From: an uncultured Collinsella sp.
GTDB taxonomy: Bacteria; Actinomycetota; Coriobacteriia; Coriobacteriales; Coriobacteriaceae
Assembly (NCBI GenBank): GCA_958350755.1
Contig: CATWID010000002.1
Span: 1-64,000, forward strand
Direction: 5' to 3'
DNA length: 64,000 bases
Each line of letters begins with the position of its first letter. Position 1 is the stretch's first letter. The notes under the pieces are model-generated. The model was not told the origin of the DNA. It searched no databases and was given only the letters and a program-made list of their open reading frames with translations. Positions 50,108 to 61,630 of the stretch are shown here, one piece after another. Made by a program: the position numbers and the translations under genes.

Positions 50108-51469
50108 ATGCTACGCCGCAAGGTCACTGATAGGCTTTTGAGCTGGAAGAATAACTCCCATAAGGCCCTGCTTGTTACCGGTGCGCGTCAGATTGGCAAG
50201 AGCTATGCGATTCGCGCGTTTGGAAAGAGCAACTACGCTTCGTATTATGAGGTCAATCTGCTACTTGATGCCGAGGCAAGAGACGTACTTGTTGGCGCTA
50301 AGAACTCCATTGACTTCATCAACCGTGTGGCCCTTCTTGCGGATGCACCGCTTGTTGAAGGAGACACGCTTATCTTCGTCGATGAGATTCAGGAGTATCC
50401 GCAGATCGTTACACTTATGAAGGCGCTGGTCGAGGACGGACGCTTTAGCTATGTCTTCTCGGGGTCTATGCTTGGGGCTGAGTTTAAGGGGATCTCTTCT
50501 TTTCCGGTAGGGTATGTCGAGCACATTGTTATGCGGCCGATGGATTTTGAAGAGTTTTGTTGGGCAAACAGCGTCAGCGAAAATGTGCTTGCAGATATTC
50601 GCAGCCGCCTTGTCGAGAGACGTCCCGTCGAAAACTATATTCATGAGGCGATGCTCAAAAACTTTAGAGCCTATATCGTTTGCGGCGGCATGCCGGAGGT
50701 CGTTCAGAACTATATCGATTCGGGCTATTCGCTCGTGAGAACGCGTGAGCTTCAAATTCAGCTAGTCGATCAGTACAAAAGCGATATCTCTAAATATGCA
50801 TCGACTCGAGCGTTTAACGTTCGCGCGATTTTCGAACAAATTCCCGTTCAGCTTGAGGCGGAGTCCCATCGCTTTGTTGTTTCATCCCTGGGCGAGGGGG
50901 CTCGCCTTCAAAAATACGAGCAGGATTTCCTATGGCTGGTGAACGCGGGCGTCGGTTTGATGGTCGCCCAGGTGACGGAGGCCCGGAGTCCTCTTAAGAG
51001 GACAGAGAAGGCGACCGCCTTTAAACTATACGAGTCTGATACAGGCATGCTCGCATCACGGTATCCCGGCAGCACGGCACGCGCTGTCTACCTTGATATG
51101 AAAACCCCCAACCTCGGCGGTCTCTATGAGAACGTGGTCGCACAGGAACTCGTTGCCCTCGGAGCAGATACGTGGTACTACCAAACGCGTGAGGTCGGTG
51201 AAGTCGACTTTGTAATCGAAGGTGCCCGCGGGCATGTTGTCCCAATCGAAGTCAAATCGGGCAAGAAAGTTCGAGCACATGCAGCCCTCGACCGTTTGAT
51301 GAGTGTGGGCGAGTACAAAATTCCCGAGGCCGTTGTGCTGAGCCACGAAAACCTTTGCAAAGAGGGCAAGATCCTTTACGTTCCAATCTATATGACATTC
51401 TGTCTCGATGAGTTTATGGAAAAGGACGACCCCAACAACGATTTCTCGTTTGCACCCATATCTCTCTAG
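50108..51469 (+). CDS. AAA-type ATPase with DUF4143 (copy 2)
   Basis: A 453-residue ATP-binding protein: Walker A GARQIGKS (25-32), Walker B LIFVDEIQEYP (88-98), sensor VFSGSML, then a helical middle with the DUF4143 region (TRAFNVRAIFEQIP, LYESDTGMLASRYP, GGLYENVVAQELVALG), and a C-terminal PD-(D/E)XK-like core EVDFVIEG ... PIEVKSGKK. Related to the protein at 24882-26039 but of a different subgroup. Local GC is lower than in neighbouring genes, suggesting transfer. Family function is unknown; roles in DNA handling or toxin-like behaviour are guesses. Confidence 0.85.
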   Translation: MLRRKVTDRLLSWKNNSHKALLVTGARQIGKSYAIRAFGKSNYASYYEVNLLLDAEARDVLVGAKNSIDFINRVALLADAPLVEGDTLIFVDEIQEYPQIVTLMKALVEDGRFSYVFSGSMLGAEFKGISSFPVGYVEHIVMRPMDFEEFCWANSVSENVLADIRSRLVERRPVENYIHEAMLKNFRAYIVCGGMPEVVQNYIDSGYSLVRTRELQIQLVDQYKSDISKYASTRAFNVRAIFEQIPVQLEAESHRFVVSSLGEGARLQKYEQDFLWLVNAGVGLMVAQVTEARSPLKRTEKATAFKLYESDTGMLASRYPGSTARAVYLDMKTPNLGGLYENVVAQELVALGADTWYYQTREVGEVDFVIEGARGHVVPIEVKSGKKVRAHAALDRLMSVGEYKIPEAVVLSHENLCKEGKILYVPIYMTFCLDEFMEKDDPNNDFSFAPISL

Positions 51470-51498
51470 GTCATCTGAGTCCGCAAGCCAGCCCCCAC

Positions 51499-51740
51499 GC
51501 CCAAAGTACTGCGCCTTTCGCGCCAAAGGCGCGAAACAGCAAGGGGATAGAAGGCAGCGACAACCAACTCCCCCACTATGCCCAAAGTGCTGCGATGTTT
51601 CGCGCAAAGCGCGAAACAGCACTGGGGCAGCAGAAGGCCACAATCAGCTAGCCCTCCATGCCCAAAGTGGCGCGTGGTTTCGCGGCCACGCCGCGAAACA
51701 GCGACCGGGACAAGGCACCCCCACAACCACGTCCTTCATC
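51499..51740. repeat. Three 80-bp tandem repeats with internal hairpins
   Basis: Units start at 51499, 51580 and 51660 (periods 81 and 80). Each opens GCCCAAAGTR, then has an inverted repeat of the type TTTCGCGC...GCGCGAAA with a short variable loop, ends CAGC, and continues with a variable spacer containing GGGR. In unit 3 the stem is changed on both sides (TTTCGCGG / CCGCGAAA), a compensated change that points to selection for pairing. They lie between the ATPase stop and the inverted repeat at 51771-51893. Confidence 0.8.
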
Positions 51741-51770
51741 CGCCCACACAATCCGAGGACGTAGTCGTAG

Positions 51771-51893
51771 CAGGATCTGAGGGCTAACCTTCGCGGACAC
51801 TCCGCAGGACGAAAGAACCCCCGCCGCACGTAGTGCACAGCGGGGGTTCTTTCATGTCCGAGGACGTCCGCGAAGGTTAGCCCTCAGATCCTG
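51771..51893. repeat. 28-bp perfect inverted repeat enclosing a terminator-like hairpin
   Basis: Outer arms of 28 bases (51771-51798, starting CAGGATCTGAGGGC, and 51866-51893) and an inner perfect 14-bp stem GAAAGAACCCCCGC / GCGGGGGTTCTTTC (51811-51824 and 51840-51853). The inner stem, followed by TTCTTTC on one side, could terminate pyruvate:ferredoxin oxidoreductase transcripts, whose stop codon is 12 bases away. Confidence 0.88.
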
Positions 51894-51904
51894 CGGTGGG
51901 AGAC

Positions 51905-55444
<3,540 letters not shown>

Positions 55445-55840
55445 ATACCCCTCTCCTCTCATATAGGTATACAGGCCCCGGCGATCGCCGGGATGTTGGC
55501 GTGATGGGATTTTCGCTGTTGCTTCCAATCATCTGGCAGGCAGGCTCAGCAGCAGGTACATGGCGTGGAGAGAAGGCATGCCGAGGCGAGGAGGGCTGCA
55601 CGCGCTCCACAAGCCCAGCTACCCGTCTTGCACATGACCGAGCGCCGCAAAGGCCGCATGCCGGATGCTCCCGGGCACGCCCCGGCGATGGGAAGCGCCC
55701 GCAACGGAAATCCGCATGCGGGTTTATTGTACCCCGCCGTCAAGTGTAATTTCGGCAAATATAGGCGGGCGGTAAAGGTTTACCTTGGGTGACCATCAAG
55801 GGCAAAATTGATCCTTCCGTCACCGAGGGACCAAATGGCA
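55445..55840. other. Upstream region of pyruvate:ferredoxin oxidoreductase
   Basis: About 400 bp without a supported gene. A minus-strand TACAAT (complement of 55726-55731) is a possible -10 box, without a convincing -35, which would leave a leader of about 280 nt. The leader contains several GC-rich short palindromes (for example CCGCATGCGG near 55712) but I recognise no riboswitch. Confidence 0.35.
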
Positions 55841-55905
55841 GCTGCGGTGAAATAGGAACTGTTTTTGCCGGCCGTAGCCTTAAACAGCCCCTATTTCACC
55901 GCAAC
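55841..55905. repeat. Inverted repeat, GTTGCRGTGAAATAG family, copy 2
   Basis: GCTGCGGTGAAATAG (from 55841) pairs with CTATTTCACCGCAAC (to 55905), and inside lie CTGTTT / AAACAG. The arms match the element at 16144-16208. It ends 17 bp before the FHA-protein stop codon on the minus strand. Confidence 0.7.
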
Positions 55906-55921
55906 TTATTTAGGAGATGAG

Positions 55922-56860
55922 TCAGAGGGCGCCGAGGAGGATGGCGTAGGTAGTGGATTCGCCGAGCTTGAGCTCGTCGCCGGGATTGAGCTGGGCGGAA
56001 CGGCCGGGCTCGACCTGAATGCAAACGCGCGTGGCCCCGTTTACCACCACGGTTCCGTTGGTGGACGACAAGTCCTCGACGTGCCAGATATTTTGAGCAT
56101 CGCACCAGATATGGGCATGGCGGGCCGAGACATCGTCGCCGACGTCGGTAATATCGCCCTCACCAGTGGCCAGCGCGCCAATCTCAACACCCTGCTCACT
56201 CGGCTGAATCCAGCGCGGGGCGCTCACGACAAAACTGTTTTGCACGCGCAGCAAGCCCAAAGGGTGCGCCGGGGCGGGTTCGCGTTCGCCCGCAGTCAGC
56301 GACATGCCAAGCGAACGCGGCGTGGATGTGCCTCCGCCGCAGGTCGCGTTCGCGTAGTCGATGGCATAGTTCACCGAGGACCGCACATCCGCCGAACAAC
56401 CGACGGCGACAAACAGCACCAGCACGACCTCGGCGCGCTCGGCGGGCATGAGTTCCGCCGCCTGGGACAGGCGATCGAGCGCGTTGCGATAGAGATTCGT
56501 GTCCTGGTGGCACTCTTCGAGCGCGCGTACCATCGGTTCACCTGCAGGACCGCACACCATATTGATTACAGCCGTGGAGTCCATGGGATTGCGCTGGCGC
56601 AGGGCCAGTTGCGACATAATACGCGCAGCCGAGGTACCGTATTCGGCAAAGTAGCGCTGCTGAAGCGTGCCGACCGGCGCGCGAACGATAAAGCGGGAAA
56701 CCCAAGAGCGATCGGCGGCCCGGCTCTGCGGGCTGCGGCCGTCGGCGAGCGGACGGGACGAAAGCACCAAGCCGCACAGCTCGATATGGCTCAGATGCGC
56801 CGCGCGCTTAAAGATGTCAAACATGGCCCCGCATGGGGTGAGCTCAACTTGAGATGCCAT
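55922..56860 (-). CDS. FHA-domain protein
   Basis: A 312-residue cytoplasmic protein. The C-terminal ~90 residues form a forkhead-associated phosphothreonine-binding domain: ALATGEGDITDVGDDVSARHAHIWCD (the SxxH pattern), then VEDLSSTNGTVVNG-like strands. The N-terminal ~200 residues are not recognised; they are helical and include QLALRQRNPMD and ERAEVVLVLFVAVGCSADVRSSV. The start is 4 bases after the kinase stop and its ribosome site AAGGAGG is inside the last kinase codons, so it is translated with the kinase and probably binds its phosphorylated targets. Confidence 0.87.
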   Translation of the reverse strand: MASQVELTPCGAMFDIFKRAAHLSHIELCGLVLSSRPLADGRSPQSRAADRSWVSRFIVRAPVGTLQQRYFAEYGTSAARIMSQLALRQRNPMDSTAVINMVCGPAGEPMVRALEECHQDTNLYRNALDRLSQAAELMPAERAEVVLVLFVAVGCSADVRSSVNYAIDYANATCGGGTSTPRSLGMSLTAGEREPAPAHPLGLLRVQNSFVVSAPRWIQPSEQGVEIGALATGEGDITDVGDDVSARHAHIWCDAQNIWHVEDLSSTNGTVVVNGATRVCIQVEPGRSAQLNPGDELKLGESTTYAILLGAL

Positions 56861-56863
56861 GAC

Positions 56864-58708
56864 CTAGGCCTCCTTGGTCGTAGAAATAGAATCGGACGAT
56901 ACTTCGACAGGTCCGCCAAAAGTACGGGCAGCTGCGGCTCCACCGGCAAGCGGAGTCGCCATCTGGGCTTTTGTGCGTCGCGGTGCCGAAACGGGAAGTT
57001 CAAAGGCAAAGCCCATCGCAAGCAAAAACCACGTAAGCGTATAGGTTGCAACCAGAGCGGCAACAAGGCCGCCCATCACGGCGCGTTGGGAAAATACGCT
57101 ACATGCAGCCACAACCAGCACCGGAACCTCGCAGGCAGAAAGCGCAAGCACGCCCTGCAGGAAGCCCGAACGCCGATCGCGCGCAAGTGTCCCCGCGGCA
57201 ACGCCGGCTATACCTGGCAGCGCCAACGCCAGTGCGGCAATAATACCCGGTAGCGACCCAGACCACACGAGCGATCCCAAAGTCGCCGTCACGCGAGCGC
57301 CCGACGCCAGCAGCGCGGCCGAAACCACGACCACAGCCCAAACCACGCCACAGACGACCGTCGCGCCGACCATCAGCGCGCGACGAACCGCGCGGCCGGA
57401 CGCATCCATGGGGCACGGCGTGAGCGGCTCGCCGCGGAGCGAACGACCGACATTTTGCGTATAGTGGTCACAAAACGCCGAGAGCGCCGCCTCGACCGCC
57501 GCCGGCTCGGGACGATCTTTTTGATGGCTGGACAGACAGGCCATCACCACGTCGAACAGCTGGGCATCGACAAACGCCAGCGCATCGCGTAGCTCTTCGG
57601 AATCCGGCTCAAGCCCTAGCTGCTGGGCCTGCTCGGCCGCGGCGAGCGCCACATCGGGCTCACGACGAAGCAGCTGAGTCAAATCGCAACCGGGCGCATG
57701 GGCACCAATGGGATAGTCGGGCCGCGTGTCCATCTTGAGACGGTAGGGGCTCGCGATGTCGTGCGTCTTTTTGCGCGAACCCGAGGTGCCCGAAGCGCTC
57801 GGCGCGGCTTCGTATGGCGCGACGCCGGCAATGAGCTCGTAAACCGTGCTTGCCGCGGCATAGACGTCGATCGCCGGCGACATACGCAAAGCGCGCAGGT
57901 CGGGAATATCGTCGGTGAGCATCTCGGGCGGGGCGTAGGCAACCGTCGCGCGACGCAGCGTGGCATAGCGCTCCGTAAACGACGCCTTGCCGCCGGTACC
58001 GGCCACGGCCGACGCAGGCTCAAGCGCCAGCGACGAGCCAAAGTCGATCAGGCACAGGTCAAAGGTGCCCTCGGCAAGCTGCCGGTCAAGCGGTAGACGC
58101 GCCGTACGCACCATAATATTAGCGGGCGAGATATCGCGATGGACAAAGCCCTCGCCCACCAGGCTCATACGGCAGAGCAGATCGAACAGGTCGCGACCCA
58201 GACGCGCCGCCACAAGCGGCGACAGGCGTCCGGCATCATCCACGGCAAGTCGCGAACGCAAGCGGGCAAGCGTCTCGCCCTCGACCCATTCCATGACAAT
58301 TGCAGGCACACCGTCGACCTCGCCCCAGCCATAGAGACGGGGAAAGCCCTTAAGGCCCGAAAGGGCACGATGGCATTCATATTCCTCGCGAAATGCCGCT
58401 TTGAACTTGGCGACCAGCGCCTCATGGGCGGCATCGTCGTCAAACTCATCGCGCGTCGGCAAGATGAGCTGTTTGAGTGCTACGGCCTCGCCTTGGGCGT
58501 TGACGGCACGCGTCACGCGGCCGATACCGCCACGGCGCATGGTGGCATCGTCGGCAAACAGCATCGTAAAACGACGCAGATAGGCAGGCAGTTCGTCCTG
58601 ACCGAGCGCAATGGCCGGCTCAAACCCGTCGACACGCGCCAGGCGCAAGCCGACCATGGGATCGCGACCGAGCGATTGTGGTGTGGTGGATGCAAGATCG
58701 GTCATCAT
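56864..58708 (-). CDS. Membrane-anchored serine/threonine protein kinase
   Basis: A 614-residue Hanks-type kinase. Residues ~50-330 are the kinase domain: Lys79 in AVALKQLI, helix C Glu near 109, catalytic loop VHRDISPANIM (Asp192) and DFG at 222-224 (LIDFGSS), then APPEMLTDD and DVYAAASTVYELIAG. The glycine-rich loop reads RRGGIGRV. Residues ~440-590 hold about four membrane segments (for example ALMVGATVVCGVVWAVVVVSAALL and GLVAALVATYTLTWFLLAMGF), so the kinase faces the cytoplasm. The ATG overlaps the stop of the upstream secreted-protein gene. A short form starting one Met later is possible. Confidence 0.9.
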   Translation of the reverse strand: MMTDLASTTPQSLGRDPMVGLRLARVDGFEPAIALGQDELPAYLRRFTMLFADDATMRRGGIGRVTRAVNAQGEAVALKQLILPTRDEFDDDAAHEALVAKFKAAFREEYECHRALSGLKGFPRLYGWGEVDGVPAIVMEWVEGETLARLRSRLAVDDAGRLSPLVAARLGRDLFDLLCRMSLVGEGFVHRDISPANIMVRTARLPLDRQLAEGTFDLCLIDFGSSLALEPASAVAGTGGKASFTERYATLRRATVAYAPPEMLTDDIPDLRALRMSPAIDVYAAASTVYELIAGVAPYEAAPSASGTSGSRKKTHDIASPYRLKMDTRPDYPIGAHAPGCDLTQLLRREPDVALAAAEQAQQLGLEPDSEELRDALAFVDAQLFDVVMACLSSHQKDRPEPAAVEAALSAFCDHYTQNVGRSLRGEPLTPCPMDASGRAVRRALMVGATVVCGVVWAVVVVSAALLASGARVTATLGSLVWSGSLPGIIAALALALPGIAGVAAGTLARDRRSGFLQGVLALSACEVPVLVVAACSVFSQRAVMGGLVAALVATYTLTWFLLAMGFAFELPVSAPRRTKAQMATPLAGGAAAARTFGGPVEVSSDSISTTKEA

Positions 58709-59610
58709 AGGGCAAGCGCCGCCACGTTATTGTTGAAGTTACCGAGCGCGACGTCATCATCGCCGTAATGGCCGACCCATTGACATAGGTTGGTGTAACA
58801 GCCCCACAGATTGGCATACTGCTGATACCACTTTGACCGGGGCGAGAATGTCTGACGACCGAACTCGGCTCGAATGACAAACATCTCCCCGACCAGGCTG
58901 TCGCACGGCCTGGGATCTCCCGTAGAGTTATAGGTCGAGACCACGTCATTGGCACGAGAAACATAGCCGTCGAGCATGTTGTACTTGGTCACAAGCCAAC
59001 TGTGAATGCTCTCTTCCTCAGCAGCGGAAAGGCCACCGGAGTTTGCATCGTTGTCAGCGTTGCCGCCCGTCGAGCCGCCGTTTCCAGACCCTCCGGCAGA
59101 GGAACCCGACCCAGAGCCGCCGCCCGAACTCGACGAATCCGAGCCGGAGCCAGAAGTATCCGAGCTACCGGGCTTTCCGGACTGCTGGGCGTCCTGCTCC
59201 TTCTGCCGCTCGACCTTATTCACCGTTGCCGCCACGCTATTGTTGGACAACCGATCGATGATCTTGGTGTTGGTGAGCACGATGGTTTTGCCATTGGCAA
59301 GCGTGACTTCGTTGTCCGGGGCCTCGGCGCCGTCCGCGTCGTCGGCGCCAAACACAATATGCGCGACCACACTTGCCCAAGCATATCCAGTCGTGGTGCC
59401 CAGATCACTTTTGACCTCATGCCCCACGCGCGGTTCGCGTGCGGCATGTGCCTGCATCATGGACGGCACGGTCATGCCATAGGCAGAAACGCCAGCTATG
59501 ACCAGCACCAGCGAGCAAGACAGCAGTGCGTACGCCCGCGGCGCCAAGCCCAGTCGGCGTCGCATGCGCACCGCGGCGCCGCGCTTTGTCTGAGTGCCAC
59601 CGGGCCGCAT
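58705..59610 (-). CDS. Membrane-anchored extracytoplasmic protein with Gly/Ser linker, unknown
   Basis: A 301-residue protein I do not recognise. One membrane segment (~26-48, YALLSCSLVLVIAGVSAYGM) follows a basic N-terminus; residues ~150-190 are a long Gly/Ser/Asn linker; the C-terminal ~110 residues (AEEESIHSWLVTKYNMLDGYVSRAND onward, with two Cys pairs around PRPCDSL and NLWGCYTNLCQW) form a small helical domain outside the cell. First gene of the operon with the kinase and FHA genes, so it may be a sensor or target of the kinase. GGAGGAG precedes ATG 59610. Confidence 0.7.
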   Translation of the reverse strand: MRPGGTQTKRGAAVRMRRRLGLAPRAYALLSCSLVLVIAGVSAYGMTVPSMMQAHAAREPRVGHEVKSDLGTTTGYAWASVVAHIVFGADDADGAEAPDNEVTLANGKTIVLTNTKIIDRLSNNSVAATVNKVERQKEQDAQQSGKPGSSDTSGSGSDSSSSGGGSGSGSSAGGSGNGGSTGGNADNDANSGGLSAAEEESIHSWLVTKYNMLDGYVSRANDVVSTYNSTGDPRPCDSLVGEMFVIRAEFGRQTFSPRSKWYQQYANLWGCYTNLCQWVGHYGDDDVALGNFNNNVAALAL

Positions 59611-59625
59611 GCGTTCTCCTCCAGC

Positions 59626-59650
59626 AAAAACACGCCGCTCGGGAGCGGCG
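59626..59650 (-). terminator. Terminator after recR
   Basis: On the minus strand CGCCGCTC-CC-GAGCGGCG is followed by TGTTTTTGC. It lies about 205 bases after the recR stop and 16 bases before the next start codon, so it either ends the recR transcript or attenuates the kinase operon. Confidence 0.7.
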
Positions 59651-59855
59651 CATTCATTCGAATCCATATTTGAGTGTATCAGCGAACCCAAAAGGTTGCG
59701 CAACGAATGGGCAAATTAAGGATGCGAGTGGAAGCATCCATGCGATAAGCGGATACAAAGCATCTTTGTTGCACAACAAACTTACAGTCGCACGGGGAAA
59801 TTATGACTACCCCGTGCGTCGCGAGGAAAACATACGGCAGGAGCAGGCTCGCCAC

Positions 59856-60452
59856 CTAAATCGTGCGACGGGCCTCAATGGCGCGCCCGAGCGTAAGCTC
59901 GTCGGCATACTCCAGGTCGCCGCCCACGGGCAGACCACTCGCCAGACGCGACACCTCGACGCCCAGCGGCTTGATAGTGCGGGCCAGGTAGCTCGCCGTG
60001 GTCTCGCCCTCAATATTGGGGTTGGTGGCGATGATGACCTCGTGGATGTCCTCGTGACCCAAGCGTGCCAGCAGCTCGCGAATGTGCAGCTGCTCGGGGC
60101 CAATCTTGTCCATGGGGCTGATCACGCCGCCCAATACGTGGTAGAGACCGTGGTAGCTGCCCGTGCGCTCGATCGCCTGGACGTCGCGCGGCTCGCCCAC
60201 CACGCAAATGCGAGTGGTGTCGCGCATCGAATCCTGGCAGATGGAGCACTCGTCGGCCGTGGCGTAGTTAAAGCAGCGGCTGCAAAAGTGAACCTCCTGC
60301 TTAACCTCCAGGATGGCCTCGGCCAGGCGGCGCGCCTCCTCGGCGTCAGCCTCCAACAGGTAATAGGCGATGCGCTGAGCTGACTTGGGACCAATGCCCG
60401 GCAGGCGGCCCAGCTCATCGAGCAGTTTTTGCAGACTGTGATTCGCACTCAT
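59856..60452 (-). CDS. recR: Recombination mediator protein RecR
   Basis: A 198-residue DNA-repair protein that, with RecO/RecF, loads RecA. Order: the helix-hairpin-helix [18 protein letters not shown], the zinc finger C-x2-C...C-x2-C ([17 protein letters not shown]), and the Toprim domain ([31 protein letters not shown]). It starts 13 bases after ebfC with no clear ribosome site, so its translation probably depends on reading from ebfC. Confidence 0.96.
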   Translation of the reverse strand: MSANHSLQKLLDELGRLPGIGPKSAQRIAYYLLEADAEEARRLAEAILEVKQEVHFCSRCFNYATADECSICQDSMRDTTRICVVGEPRDVQAIERTGSYHGLYHVLGGVISPMDKIGPEQLHIRELLARLGHEDIHEVIIATNPNIEGETTASYLARTIKPLGVEVSRLASGLPVGGDLEYADELTLGRAIEARRTI

Positions 60453-60465
60453 ATATATGCGTGTC

Positions 60466-60786
60466 TTAGAACGGCATGCCCGGGATGTTGAGGCCGCCGG
60501 TGATGGCGCCCATCTGCTTGTTGGCGAGCTCGTTGACGCCGCGAACGGCCTCGTTGACGGCAGCCATAATCATGTCCTGCAGCATATCGACGTCCTCGGG
60601 ATCGAGCGCATCGGGATCGATGGTGAGGTTGACGAGCTCCATCTCGCCGTTGACGGTCACCTTGACCATGCCGCCGCCGGCAGAGGCGTCGACGGTCTGG
60701 GACTTGAGGTTCTCCTGCGCGGCGGCAAGCTGCTCCTGCATCTTGCGAGCCTGCTTCATCATCTGCTGCATGTTCATACCGGCCAT
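60466..60786 (-). CDS. ebfC: YbaB/EbfC nucleoid-associated protein
   Basis: A 106-residue DNA-binding dimer. Seen: [24 protein letters not shown], then [30 protein letters not shown] and the C-terminal helix [28 protein letters not shown], all family-typical. AAAGGAG precedes the ATG. The usual partners dnaX upstream and recR downstream are present, but an unrelated plus-strand gene lies between dnaX and ebfC here. Confidence 0.95.
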   Translation of the reverse strand: MAGMNMQQMMKQARKMQEQLAAAQENLKSQTVDASAGGGMVKVTVNGEMELVNLTIDPDALDPEDVDMLQDMIMAAVNEAVRGVNELANKQMGAITGGLNIPGMPF

Positions 60787-60947
60787 GATGGCTCCTTTAC
60801 GTGCGGCCGCACGCCGAGCTGCAAGGGCAGCCGGAGCGCGGCGGGACTTTCAAACTCAAAAATCGTACCACGGCGCGGGGCAAGCAAGCGGGGCGGACAC
60901 GCTACCTCAGTCGATATACATGTCCTTGAGCGTGACGCACGCCCAAG

Positions 60948-60983
60948 ATTATGCAAGGTCGAATTATGCAAGGTTGCATAATT
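60948..60983. promoter_or_regulatory. ATTATGCAAGGT direct repeats with a perfect palindrome
   Basis: ATTATGCAAGGT occurs at 60948-60959 and 60963-60974; the second copy is the left half of the palindrome AATTATGCAA-GG-TTGCATAATT (60962-60983). It is strikingly AT-rich and lies in the 349-bp gap between ebfC and the plus-strand gene, so it may be an operator for one of them. The gap also has a TATAAT box (61095-61100) about 35 bp before the GTG start; nothing else is supported. Confidence 0.55.
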
Positions 60984-61135
60984 ATCTCAAGCTACATCTA
61001 GCAGAGCTGGAACCAGGCAGTTTATGCGTAGGGCTACAAGGCTACATGGCAAAATGCCGAGCCGCTGCTCGAGGCGGCACGCATGGCGGCTGGGTATAAT
61101 TTGATTGTCATAGATGACGATTTGGAGGTGCCCTC

Positions 61136-61609
61136 GTGAATGTCCCAGCCGTACTCCAAAACATCCGCTCAAAACACCCCGTTGCATATGTGGTTCTCTA
61201 TCTCTTTGTCGTCTGGGTATTACTGGTTATCATCACCCATGCCATAGCTTTTGGAGCAGAACTGCTGATAGCCAGCTCGGACCAGCCCGTCGTCAAATGG
61301 GAGACGACCGATGAATGCACCGACGGAACCCGAACCATTTACTACAACAGCCCGTCCCTCTACCAAGAGTTCAAGGTCAAGATAAAGGACTCCAAGATTG
61401 TCGATGCCGAACTGGGCTCTTTATTTACAATCGGAGCAACCGTCAACGCCGAGCAAGTCGAGTACACGGACAGCCATGCGACGTATCGTATCGACCTCAG
61501 CATCCTAGGCCGACCGTCACGCGCCTGTCTGCTCGAATGCGATATACGCGGCACCACGTTGCACATGTCCGAAATACAGATGCGCCCGGGCAAGGGGTTC
61601 TCTTCTTGA
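61136..61609 (+). CDS. Single-pass membrane protein, unknown function
   Basis: A 157-residue protein I do not recognise. One membrane segment (~17-42, AYVVLYLFVVWVLLVIITHAIAF) is followed by a small beta-rich domain outside (WETTDECTDGTRTIYYN, VKIKDSKIVDAELGSLF, TVNAEQVEYTDSHATYRIDLSI). The start is GTG with GGAGGTG 5 bases upstream and TATAAT about 36 bp before it. It sits between ebfC and dnaX in the opposite direction and ends 21 bases from the dnaX stop, so it is an insertion into a normally continuous cluster. Confidence 0.7.
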   Translation: MNVPAVLQNIRSKHPVAYVVLYLFVVWVLLVIITHAIAFGAELLIASSDQPVVKWETTDECTDGTRTIYYNSPSLYQEFKVKIKDSKIVDAELGSLFTIGATVNAEQVEYTDSHATYRIDLSILGRPSRACLLECDIRGTTLHMSEIQMRPGKGFSS

Positions 61610-61630
61610 GCAGTATACCCGCCTGCGCAG

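Noticed and set aside
51499..51740. CRISPR array or integron attC sites
   Set aside because: The units are 80 bp with internal stems and variable stem sequence, only three copies, no cas or integrase gene, and no attC core motifs.
51466..51838. Short frames of about 60-120 residues across the 80-bp repeats
   Set aside because: Their peptides only restate the DNA repeats, in several frames and on both strands, with no ribosome site.
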